Below are positions 23,201 to 35,200 of a stretch of 64,000 nt of DNA, one piece after another. The stretch is from assembly GCA_036583965.1 (NCBI GenBank), contig JAZBQD010000014.1:64696395-64760394 (forward strand), written 5' to 3'. The notes beneath the pieces were generated by a model. It saw nothing but the letters and a program-made list of their open reading frames with translations. It did no database searches and was not told the origin of the DNA. Position 1 is the stretch's first letter. Each line of letters opens with the position of its first letter. Source of the DNA: Prunella strophiata. Taxonomy: Eukaryota; Chordata; Aves; Passeriformes; Prunellidae. The translations under genes were made by a program, and so were the position numbers.

Positions 23201-26200
23201 CCAGGCCCACACGGGATGCAGGCCTCGCTGCCGTACACCTGGTGGATGGTGGGAAGGTGGGAAGAATGAAGAGGAGGACTCCATGATATCAGAAGGCTAA
23301 TAAATTACTTTATTATACTATATTACTCTAGATTATATTACACTATATTACACTACATCTAAAATGAAACTGAACAAGAGCTAAATTGAACAAAAAATCT
23401 CATGACTGTCTGCTGACCGACAGTCTGGACACGGGCTAGGCTCTGATAGGCCAAGGAAACAAAATATCACTTTGGTAAACAATCTCCATATTGCATTCCC
23501 CTTTGGCACACTCCTCATTTGCAGGAGCAGCAAATGAGGTAAGAATTGGTTTGGTCATTCTTTACTCTGCTTCCCTCAGGTTCAGAGAATGCAAACCCCA
23601 CGCCCTGAGGCTGGGTACCTTGGTGCTCCTGCTGCCAGGCCCACACGGGATGCAGGCCTCGCTGCCGTACACCTGGTGGATGGACAGGAAGGTGTTGGCC
23701 GGGCACTCCTGGCACTGGCTGGTCTCCTTCTCGATGTAGTGTCCTGGCGGGCAGGGCACGCAGGACGAGCCCGACTGCTCGGAGCCCAGGGCACAGGCCC
23801 GGCAGGAAGAGGCCACTCCGTCCGCCGCGTTGGTCACCGTGATGGAGTAGATCTTGGCCATGTCGTTGATGAACTGCCTGCTCTGGAACGAGAGCCAAGG
23901 AAACCCCCCCGGTGTCATCACACCGTGGCACTGGGACACCCCCCACAGCTCTGCACCAGTTCAGGGATCAGCTTATCCATGGCTCTGTCCTTCCTCATGG
24001 ATGGTTTATGCACAGCTGCCTCCCAGGGGCTGCTTTGAGGTGAGAGCCACTCAGTCCCTTATGAGAAACCTAGAGCTGTGGCAGAGAGTGTCCAAGGAAT
24101 GCTGTGCTGCAAAGCCCCACACATAAAGAAGTACTTACATCTTGGCCCTCATTAATTCTCTGAAAGGCCCAGGTGAATGTGAAGGAAGCATTTTTGGAGA
24201 TGATGTGAGTGTAGGATTGTCTTTCTTTACTTTTTTCCCATGATTCCACCACATTGGTATTTTTTCGATTAACATCCTACAAAATGGGCATAATTTAAAG
24301 AAAAAAAAGAACAACAAAAAGTGTGGTCATACTACACTAAGCACCAATGTTTTATGATCTAGAGATTAGCATGTAAAAAGGACTCCACAACTGCATTTAA
24401 CATTTAATAAAGCAAACATACTTATTTTGTATTTTGCACAACTTTGACAAATTTTCAGACCAATTGCCACCTAATTTCCACTCAATTCTCTTTAAGTTAA
24501 GAGCAGGTTCCTTTAAAGAGCCACTAAATACCAAAAAGAGCCACCTTCCCCTTTCAGTGGAAGGGGCAAGGGAACCATTGCAGATCCATTTGCCTTCCTC
24601 AGCTAATGGACATTCAAACAAACATCTGTCTGCTGCTCTACTGATCCTCCAGGTCACTGACAGGATCAAGTCTAAATTTCCAAACTGTCCTCTTCCCATC
24701 CCACTGTTCCAGATTTGACTTGTCACTCTAGATGCTAACTCAACAGCACAAGAGACACTGATAATTTCATTAGTCAATTTAATAGGGGAAAAATTAATTT
24801 AATAGGAGCTCCTTAGTGTCCAATGATTAATTTCAGAATAAGCAGATAGCCAGGAATGATTCACAACTCACATGCTGGAGAAATTTCACTCGGTCATTCA
24901 TTAAATCCCTCCTGCAAGGGCACTGCAGATACTAAACTAATGCCATGCTTAATCATAATTAACCAAGTGCAACTAATCACACCTATGCAGAGGTATCAAA
25001 GTGACTTGTGGAATACCAGGCTCAGCCCCCAGTCATGGAGAAAGAGGTCTCACTTACTGCCATGAAGTACAGCACACAATCTGCTGAACAGATGGTCTCA
25101 AAAATAAAAGTAATCCGTCCCAGTTCTGACCCAGTTGCTCCTGTCACTGATGTTGGAGGTCTGTTTAACAGAGAAGGGACAAAATATTTATACAGTACTC
25201 TACAGACAGGCAGCAGTCAATCCTTCAAATTCCTTTTTGCACAGTGAAGCCATCAAAGTCCTGTCACAGAAAACCTATCCTTGCAGAATGGGGGGAGCCT
25301 CTGCACTGAGTATGGGGTGCAGCAGGGTCATATTTTAAGTGTCTAAGTTCTTTATTGTACACTTCCCTCCTTATAATGAACACCCAAATTTGACCATATT
25401 GGTAGGGAACCTTATTATTAAAACACATTACATACTTCAAGTGATTTACACCAATGTAATTGCATCTACCTCAGCTGGAAAACAGCAGAGGGAGGGTGAG
25501 GCTCATCTTCCACACCTCACTGGTCTCAATCTTTGGCACCTGGTCTGAGCTAGGAGTCTAAGCTCACTCTTTTGACAGAGACACAAGCACCTCAAGCAGG
25601 TATTTCAGCCTGTCTGAAGGTTCAGGAGTGGTGGGATTCCCATTCTCCTGCAGTGTCCTGCATCTCCCCACTGGCTCCAAGGGAAGCACAGACTGTGGAG
25701 GCTGCCTGGAGCCACAGGGCAAAGTAACTTGGGTTTCACTAAAATACTTTTAGGGCAGGCTCCATGGCAGGTTTAGCTGGTTACATTGGAATAATTTAGA
25801 AACAGAGGGATAGCAATATCTTTTCTCAGTTTCCAGATAGCCAACTGGCTCCATCTTGGACTGAAGCAAATACTGCTAAAAACCAAGGTCTCACATGCTT
25901 GCCTGCCTCAATGGACAAACTGGGGACATGGGAATAAAATTCAAGATTCCTCTTGTCTCTTATTCATTATATTACTCCACTTCAGAAAGGATGACTCAGA
26001 TCATCCCTGGAATAGTGTGAAAGAGGTATAAGAGACAGAAATAACTGAGAAATAGATGAAAAAATACCCCATTCCTTACTTAAATCCTGGGATGTGCAGG
26101 TTCAAGATAAGATAGTCATTGTCAGAGCCTCCTGCCCCACTCTGTATGTGATCACCAGCCACCTCCCAACCTTCACAGGACAGAAAATGAAAAAAATTCA

Positions 26201-29200
26201 GTAAATGGATGGAAAAAGAAATCTGCGTTGCCATAATTTTTAAACAATTCAGTATTTCAGTGTGTTTTAAAGATGCCTGATATAAACTACAGAACAATAT
26301 CATGATGATTTGAAAGAAGAATTTTAGCAATTGTATGAACTGCTGATTTTATAGGCAATTTTCAGCTTTCAAATCAGGCAGAGCAATTGATATTCCCTGA
26401 TCTGTGCTGTGCAGCTCAAGGGGGATAATCCATCTGATATCTTTCAGCCTTAAAACAGATGAATCAGTGAATCTGTGTGTTAAATGTTAAGCACATACTC
26501 CAGTTCCCCTCTGCTCAACACACATAATGCAAAGCTTGAGTTACATCAGTCTGACAGGGTGGATCAGACTGAGAAAAATCTGTCAGAGAAGGCTGGAGAA
26601 GTCCCAAACAGGATCATTTTCACCAGTGAGCTGTGACTGCTCTCTGCTGCAATTTTAGCACATGTGCAGAGAGAAAGCTCTGAGCACCAAAGGAATAAAA
26701 TTACAGACTGTAATTAATTTTCCTAAAGAATTATGTGTGACCTCGATGGGCAAAGTAACCACAAAACAGAAAATTATATAAACCCTGAAGAAGACAAAAC
26801 AGTGTTTTTTTCAATGGGGATATGAATGCATCTGAAGATGCATTAAAGCCAGTGTGGGATAGGTCTTTGCTGAGGGAATTTCAGACAGGCTGCAGCTGCT
26901 GCCCTCCTCTGGTATACAAGAGATTTCTTATTTCTTTGTGATATTGTGACATTGCTTCCCACAGGAAATTTCAAGCCTGGTGCAACTAAAGGAAGGGGAG
27001 GAAAGTGTGCTGTGAGTCATGCAGCCAAGAGCACACTCATTTTGCTGGGTGCTCCATTACAAGCAGGGATCCATGCAGGAGACAGGCACACAGCACAGGA
27101 TGTTTGGCTCACCATTCATCCCATCACACTTCGAGTTGCCAACATTAAAGCAAGATGTCTTCATGTTTTCCTGGCAGGATGTTCCACCACTTGTATTCAA
27201 ACCCAAGAGCTGGTTCAGTCCCAGCAGGGCAGGCTTTGCACTCTAAGGGTGAGAGGGCAGAAGAGGATATCAAGGCACATGTCAAACAGTGTTTTGAAGA
27301 ACATAGATACTGCTTTTTTACTCTCTGGTGCACGCAATAAGCAAATAAAATAATTTATTTTTTGTAGTTAAACAGTCAAAGATTTATCAGGACAAGGAAA
27401 GTGGAAGTGAGACCAGTATTTTGTAAATTGTAGATTATAACATTGTGTTAAGAAATCTGCAACTGGTCCCCCAAGTCACACTTACTTTTTAATAGATTCA
27501 GCTGATAGTTTAATAAACAAGAGTTCCCACAAAATGCTGTAGGGGACCATTGGGCCAATGCATCTCAGAATCAACCAGCCAGAGTTTAGGCTAGACAATG
27601 TTGGCAGGGTATTCATCTGACTGGGCTTAAAATTAGGTTTTTGCAGGAAAGAATTTGGCATGGATAAGAGAATGATTGAGGAGGAATTGCTGACTGAAAA
27701 AGTTCTGATTCTCCTCTCAGAATCTCTTAAAATAACTCTCAGGATGTCTATATCAGCCAAGAAATGCATCCAGAACACAGCAGGTCAACTTAGAGCACCA
27801 ATCCCTGATAAGAAAGGACTCAGGAGAGAAAACAGATATCCACATCCTGCTCTCCAATGTTATTTAACAAGTATTTAACACAAAATGAATACTGACTTAT
27901 GATGATGTGTCACTAAACTAAGCCATATGCAAGCAGATGACTGCTTTTGGAGACACACAAAATTTTTTTGCAGACTCCTACCCTGCGTCCCATCCGAAAA
28001 TGTGCCTGGTGGGCAGGGAGTACAGGAAGATGAGGCATTGTTGTAAAAGCCAGGATTGCAGGGTGGACAGTCCTGCCTTTCTCCAGAAGGAGGTAGGGTC
28101 AATGCATCAGGGAGATCCTCTCTGCAGATCTTGGGTTCAATCCACTTGTACATGATCTGAGTCTGGAAGGAGGAGACACTGAGCTCACATGGTGTACTAT
28201 GAAGTTTCAGGACTAGATGCACCAATGAAGGTCCCCCTTGTAAACTAAATTATGGTATTCCCACTATTTGAGGCCAAAACCTGACCTTGCACACACAGGA
28301 TAACAAAGGGAAGTGCAGGTAAGGGCAACAGAATTGACTGGGTTCACAGGAGATTCTAAGATATGAGGCTTCAAGGACAAAACAAAAATGTGAAGCTTAA
28401 CACAATTACTATTTAATTAGTAAATTTCCTATTCAATTAGTAAATTTCCCCATGCAAGCAGGTCTGAGGAACATCAGACAAATAATTCTAACTGGATATG
28501 TAATCTCTGCATTTTAACCACAGTAACACAGAAAAAACTTCTGCCATATAAAAGCCCTTTATTGGGATTAGCAGAGAGAGCCACAAGTTCTGCATTTTTA
28601 ATTTTTACTGGCCTGTTCTTTGAAAAGTCCCCAGTTTCTCTGTTGCCATTTCTCACCTATTGAGAAAATGTCAAAACCTTGCAGGAGCTCTCCCCAAGCC
28701 CCTCCAATCCTTTGTCATCATATAAGGAGCAGTTTATGAACACTAACTTGAGTCAGTCCATGGTGTTACCATATCACCTCTTTATCATCATCCCCCTTTG
28801 AGGACACAAGTTTCTGTCTTTAGGAGAAGGACTGGGTGAGATGCATCACCCAAAAAGCTGTGTTTCAAATTTCATCTGACTTTGTGGCTCTCTCTGAAAG
28901 GGTTTGACATCTCAAGATGAAACTTAGCTGAGTTCCACAGCTGAGAAACCCAACTGGCAAGAGTTTAACCTGTCCACTAGCTCCCACTCTGGGTACTTCC
29001 AGGCAATCAGGGGTCTTTGAGGCTGGAGGTTCAGATAAGGGAGATTTCACCTTATGAATTTGACCCAGACCCCCTGTCACCCTGGGTGTTGAGCTGCTTG
29101 CACTCAGGGTCAGCCCTTTGGTAACACAGAGCACCTGAACTATTGATCCTTCTTGAAACTGTTTCACAGAATAAGGTGGAAGAAGCCTCAGTTCAGGCTC

Positions 29201-32200
29201 AGGCCCTGGCTCCTGGGAGCTGCAACAATGCTGAGGCTCTCACTCTCCATCCCTGCCTGTGCTTTGTTGCAGCCATGCCTGTGCCAGGTCATGTTCCCTG
29301 GCTGTCCCATGGACACAGTGACACTGGTCCTGCCTTATCTCCACGGACTTGTCTGGCCACCTTGGCTGAATCTGGCCACTGGCAAGGGGTCCTCAAGCAC
29401 TGAGGGACTGCTCCTGCTGCCAGAGTGGCACCTCTTCCTATGGATCAGGCTATCCTTGCAGCTCCTGAACACCTGGAGGATTTTCTGGAGAATCACCCCA
29501 GAAATGCTTCAGCAGCATCAGAATGTTTAAAATAAAAAGGCTCAGGAGCTGGCAATGCAGCTGTGTGGCTGCCCAGAGCCCAGACACATTGCCTGCCACA
29601 GGAATCCTCCTGCATCTGAGCAGGGAGGGTCAGAGGGTGTCCTGTGGCCATGTGGTGAGAGGGTTTCTCAGACTGGGGCTGAAGCATTCAGCTTGGGATT
29701 TTTAAATCAGCAGGTAAATGACAAGCCAAGAGTCAAGTGCATAAATCTCCAGAGGACTCCTTCTACACATGGAGTGGGACAGCTGAAGGGAGACAACAAT
29801 CTATTCAGTGAAAACCTGGCTTATTTTAGCAACCATGGATCAATAGGCTGGTCCTTTACAGCCCCTGTTCTCCTGTAGATGGCCTGCAGAGTCAGGCCCT
29901 CTCATTGAGCTGTGTCACATGGAGAGATGGCTGTGGAGCACAGCAAACCTGAACCAATATCCACACATGCAGAGCAGTGAAACCAATCCTGAAAACTCAG
30001 CCAGTATCTGTGTGCCTGTGACACCTGCTGCTGTCACTGCAACTGGGCAGTGAAGGCTGTCTGCAGAAAAACCCACTGTGCATTCTAATGACATCCATCA
30101 GCAAAGGGAAAGGCCAGTGGAAAAGTTCCTATTTCCAAATAATAGGAACTTGTTCAGTGTCAGGGAGACTTGGACCACACAGAGCAGTGACAGAACAATC
30201 CACAGGAGGCTGCAATTAAAGCTGTAGCTGGGGTTGTAGCCATGAACACTGCTGCTAATTTCTTGAGTCATTAGAGACAGTTAACAGAGCAGAAATCAGT
30301 GAGTCAAGACAGGTTGCGGAGCCTGACAGCTCTGGGGCTGAGCTCACTGATGTTTCATTATCAAAGCAGCTCTCAGCTGCATTTTAGAACTCACTGATCA
30401 GGAGACTCCAAAATACTCAGTCCTGCCAGCAAATGTTAGGCCAGGGACATACAGGTGTTAGGGAATTTGTATATTTGCAATTCCATCTGAGAAATGGGAT
30501 CTAAGAGAGGTGGGAAAGGAAAGACATGAAACAGGCCTGACCATGTGTCCACACCTCTGTGGGTTTCCTATAGCAGTAAACAGCAGTTTCTTCTCCAAAT
30601 TCCTCCAAAAATTCCACTTGACTGCTAGGACAAAGCCAGGCTGCTCCACCAGCAGGTCCCTCTATGAGAGACCAAGTGGATCTAAGGTCTCTGGGTGAAA
30701 CAATGTCCTGAGAGTCCAGGTGATCTGAGGCATCCCATGGGACAAGCACATTACCAGCAGCTAAGCTGACACACATGAGCACTCCAGACTATGTATATAC
30801 CATTATTTTACCTGACCACAAGCAAGAGTTTAAGCTGTCCTTTGATGCTAAAACCAAGGGACATGACACATGTCATACCTATGCAGCCAAACACTCTTCC
30901 ACCTGAAATAGAGATGGTCACATCCAATGCTCCTGGGCCATGGTATCACCTGAATTATGCCTGGGTGCTGCTGGGACAGCCATCACAAGCTTAAAGTATG
31001 CCAGAAAGATTATTCACAACTGAAGAGATGGGTTTATGCTGGGACAGTACTTCACCCTGTGTTCCAGCAGCACGGAAGTGTGGAAGCAGCCCCAGTGACC
31101 CCATCAGACCCATCACAAGTGCAAGGAGCTTATCATCTCACCAAAACACATCCCTTAAGCAGACCCAGACCTGTCACATTCTTACAGAGGAATAAAGCCT
31201 GCACAGAGGGCAGGCAAAGGACAAGCCCAAAGCTGCAGATTCAATACTGGAAGCAAAATTGGGAAAGTAATTGGGAAATGGATTCCTAAAAAGAACTACC
31301 TTGCTCTCAAATGCAGAGATAGCAATAAGGTCAGTGACTTTAAAAATAGTATCTTGCCTTCTACTTACTTTTCCCTCCTTATCACATGGGGTATGGATCT
31401 GGAAAAAGTCTTTGCTTGTGCATGGAGGTCGTTCTATGCATGCACTGGATCCCTCCTCTAAAATAAAAGGTGACAAACAGAATATTAAACTATCAAGTGG
31501 TCCCTGGAAAGAAACATAACAAGCTTGAAATCTGGAGGTTAAAATGAGTCAGCAGAAAATTATAAAACAAGAATGAAAAATCCAGCTTTTAATAGTGTCT
31601 GCATGAACCTTCCTCTGAAATGCAGCAGGGGAACAGGGAAAATACTAGCTGTGCTTATACTGTGACTACTGAAATTCACTGATTCAGTGTATGCAGGGAC
31701 AATTATTAGGAAGAAGTTTTTTACTCTGAGGATGGTGAGACACTGGAACAGGTCACCCAGAAAAGTTGTGAATATCCCATCCTTGGAAACAGTCAAGGCC
31801 TGGTTGGATAGGGCTTTGAGCAAACTGGTGTAGTGGAAAATTCCCTGCCCATGGCACAGGGGTTGGAACGAGATGATCTCTAAGGTCCTTTCCAACCCAA
31901 ACCACTCTATGATTCCATCAAACCCCTCCCCCCTTCAAATAGAAATTTATACAGTTTGCCAAGCATGGAAATATCTTCTCACTTGATAAGGAACAAAACC
32001 ACTCTAATCCTGTAGAAACTTCCTTACAACACTGGCCCAATTTTTTCTCTTGCTAGAAAATTTTTGTGATATTTCCATTTCCACTGTGAGCAGAGGCTGA
32101 GGTCCCCAAGCATTTGCAACCATTGGTGATAGCAGGTGCTATGGTCAGTAAGTGATTCTTCAAGAATTTTCTAAAACTGATACAAGGAAGAAATCTGAAG

Positions 32201-35200
32201 ACCTTTTGACTATGAAAAATAGATTAAGACCATGTCATTTGAAGATCACCACCTAAGCACTAGCTGGAAACACAGAGGACTTTGGGACTAGGTTTTGCAA
32301 CTAGATCACCCCATTTTCCAACCCCACAGGAGGCAGGGGCAAGGCAGGAGAGAGTGTTTGGAAAGGACATTCCTCAAAACATGTTAAGGCTGAAGGCAGT
32401 GATGAAGCAAATTCGTGTCATCACCAACCTATAACACAAACTACCAGGAGAGGGCACAGCACGACTGCTCTATCCTTCAGAAGAACTATCCCCTTCCTGG
32501 TCATAAAGGTATCCATCCCTTCATGTTAACACTGATGACACTAACAACATTTGACTGTGGCCCATTATGTATCTATGTGCCCTCATGCATATTTTGGGAA
32601 GTCATTCATTTTCCCTTTACATATCAGCTGGAGACTATCATTGCTGGATACAACCACGCTCACATCTGCAACAGCCGGTGACGGCACATACTCAGACCTT
32701 CCTGGTTTTCCTTGCACCACTTGGTTTATGTACCTGCATAATACATTTCTTCTTTACACTTGGTGCACTCTTTAGCCCCTTTCTCAGAATAAGTGTCTCG
32801 TGGGCACACCTGGCAGCCAGATGCACCTGGTTTGTCACTGAAGGTACCAGGCTTGCACGCGAAGCATTCCGACGTGTACGCAACTCCTGTAAGAAAAATT
32901 CTGGGTAAAGCACTGCAAGAGACCCATCTGTAACTGCTGCCTACCTGGGCTTATGGCTGAGAGCAAACCAGCTGTATAAAACAGCATAAAAACCACACTC
33001 AGTTTCACCACTCACTTAATACACTTTGGCTTTGCTGATCCATAATTCAGGTCTTTAATCTTATACACCAATTAAAGTCTGACCCATCTAAGAACCTTAT
33101 GTGACACTCCCAGTTTTATTACACTTAGACCAGGACCAAAAGAGCACTTCCAGGAAAAACAGATAATTTGAATATTAATTCAACTGTCACTGTTATGATA
33201 TATATCCATTTATCACTGTTGAGAGGCTTAACAATAACCACTTTCTTTCTATCCTACAATAAAGAAAACCTGGTTATTCCTTTTTCTCCCTATTTGCTAA
33301 TCCAGTTTTCTCCAGTAGATGGCAACATTTACCAGATAAACTAATTTTTCAGCCCTTCCTCACTGTGAAGTTTTGCTATTCTGTTTCTACTCTTCAGAGG
33401 AGGAGACAGGGGACAAGGGGCTAAAAAAAGCCACTTCAGGCACAGCAGTAGAAACAGCACTTGGCAAACATTGTGACAAAAAAAGTGAGATAAAACCTCA
33501 AAGAGAAATTCTACTTACCTTCAATTGTGATGTTCTTCACTAAAACTGGTTTTACAACTTTGGAGCCCATGAGAATGCCTGTTGTTCTCCAGTATAATAT
33601 ATTGCTACCTGATTTCAGAGTTACCTGCAACAACACATGTGAGTTAGCAAACATCCCCTTGCCAAGACATTGTTTTATTTCCTACTTCCATTCAAATTTC
33701 TTGCATCCTAGTAGCTTTTCCTGTGCTGTTTAGTGGGTCAAGAGGTAATGGCAAAACAATAGACAGATGCTGTACAGACACATCTGAGGAGTGCCAAAAT
33801 GTGCTTTATGAAAATGTTTCTCAGCACCCCAGTTGGAAAAACACCAAGACCTGTTTCTGACCTTGTTAGTAAGCAGAATTTGGAAAAAGCTGTTCCTGTC
33901 TTTATCCAATTACCCCTGGCACTCAAGAGCTTTTATCTCCAGCCTCATGTTCAGATATAGTCAATCAGTTTGTTTTAAAACCTTGAGATTCACTTTCATA
34001 AAGAAACTCGACGTGACCCAGTTTGAAAATCCAGTTCACAAGTGAGTCTTGTTTATAGGTTTTAAAAATCAAGCTCTGTCTCCATGTGACACTACAGTAT
34101 CATGTAAGCCAGGCTATCTCCAGCAGCAGTCTCATCCCTCCTGCTCACTTGTGACTGCAAACAGCAAATGAGATGCAGAAAACAATCTGGTTTCTGACTG
34201 CCCTGACCCACTTGTGTTCATGGCACGGTGCAGCAAGTGGCTGCACACCCCCTGGGGAAGGGTGGTGGGTTGGTGGCATTGTGGCTGAGGTAAGGGGCAG
34301 TAGAAAGGCAGGAAAACTCCTCCAGCAGCAGTTTTGGTGCCTTCTGCCTTCAACTGACTTGTGTAACTACAGTATCACTCTCATCACCAAAAGCAGCAGG
34401 CTCACCAAGCCCCTGCCTGGCCTAGTATTCCATATCTACTAGCCCAGTACAAGATGTTTAGTGCCAATAGCAGGATAATGGCCTGAAAGTGCTATATTTT
34501 CAAACAAGAAGAGGGATAAACTCTCCCAGCATAAGGGTCCAGGATAACGTGATTTACAGCAGGCCTGGCAGGACCACAGTTTTTGTTCACCCAGAATAAA
34601 GAGTTGAAAAATTTAGCAAGGTGGAAATACAGCATATTGTAATCTCCCACACCCAAACATCTGCTACCCAGAGGGGCAGAGGAGAACTGAGCTATCATGT
34701 GTAACAGGGGAACTGGAACCATACTGAAACAGGCATCAGGCTGTGTGAGGTGAGGTACCCAACACCAGCCCCAGTGCAGCAGGACTCACCTGCTGAGAGC
34801 AGAGACTGCAGCAACTGGGAAATTGTGCTCACAGAAGACACCTTTGACAGGATTTGCAGTACAGAAAAAGCCCTTCAGGACAGCCAGAATCATCATCTCA
34901 CCTAGCTCATATGTCTGCATTTCAGCCAGCCATCCCAACAACTTTCATAGACAGTGAGAACACCTTGCACACCCCAGATGATGAGCTCAGATGGCACCAT
35001 CTCCCAGGCACACTGCCTACATCCCTCAGCTCACCCAAGTCAATGCCCTGGCCTTGGATCTACCTCTCAGCTCATGCCACTCATCCCTCCTCAGCAGCTT
35101 TCCAGCCTTCCAGTGTAACCTCCACTGGCCTTGCACCTGACCTAACAGGCACTCCAACCAGAGCTGGCTCAGGAATAGAGTTTCTCCTCCAGGAGGAAAA

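Larger units (their letters stand above)
21571..23618 (-). other. ELAPOR2 intron 14, with tandem duplication
   Basis: 2.05 kb. Positions 22449-23618 are occupied by three tandem units of about 380-435 bp. Each unit carries an LTR-like core, and the two left units also carry a copied piece of exon 14. The remainder (21571-22448) is unique intron. Confidence 0.9.
22449..23688. repeat. Tandem triplication including the 3' end of exon 14
   Basis: Three units: 22449-22829, 22830-23254, and 23255 to about 23688 (the parental copy, ending inside exon 14). Each starts gtgggaagaatgaagaggag and proceeds through the LTR-like core, the intron 14 start and exon 14 sequence. The exon-derived part of the middle unit is identical to exon 14 over more than 60 bp. 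The left unit has lost about 45 bp there and has diverged. Junctions fall at a short shared word near ggaaggtg. Confidence 0.92.

Noticed and set aside
22449..23512. Full endogenous retrovirus
   Set aside because: Only LTR-like sequence is present; no gag, pol or env remnants lie between or beside the copies.
22449..23688. CRISPR-like array
   Set aside because: Three direct repeats of about 400 bp containing exon sequence are a tandem genomic duplication in a vertebrate gene, not short repeats with unique spacers.
23582..24038. Open frames of 70-149 codons overlapping exon 14 on both strands
   Set aside because: They are shadows of the GC-rich exon 14; only the minus frame with FINDMAK and the Cys repeats matches the family and the splice phases.
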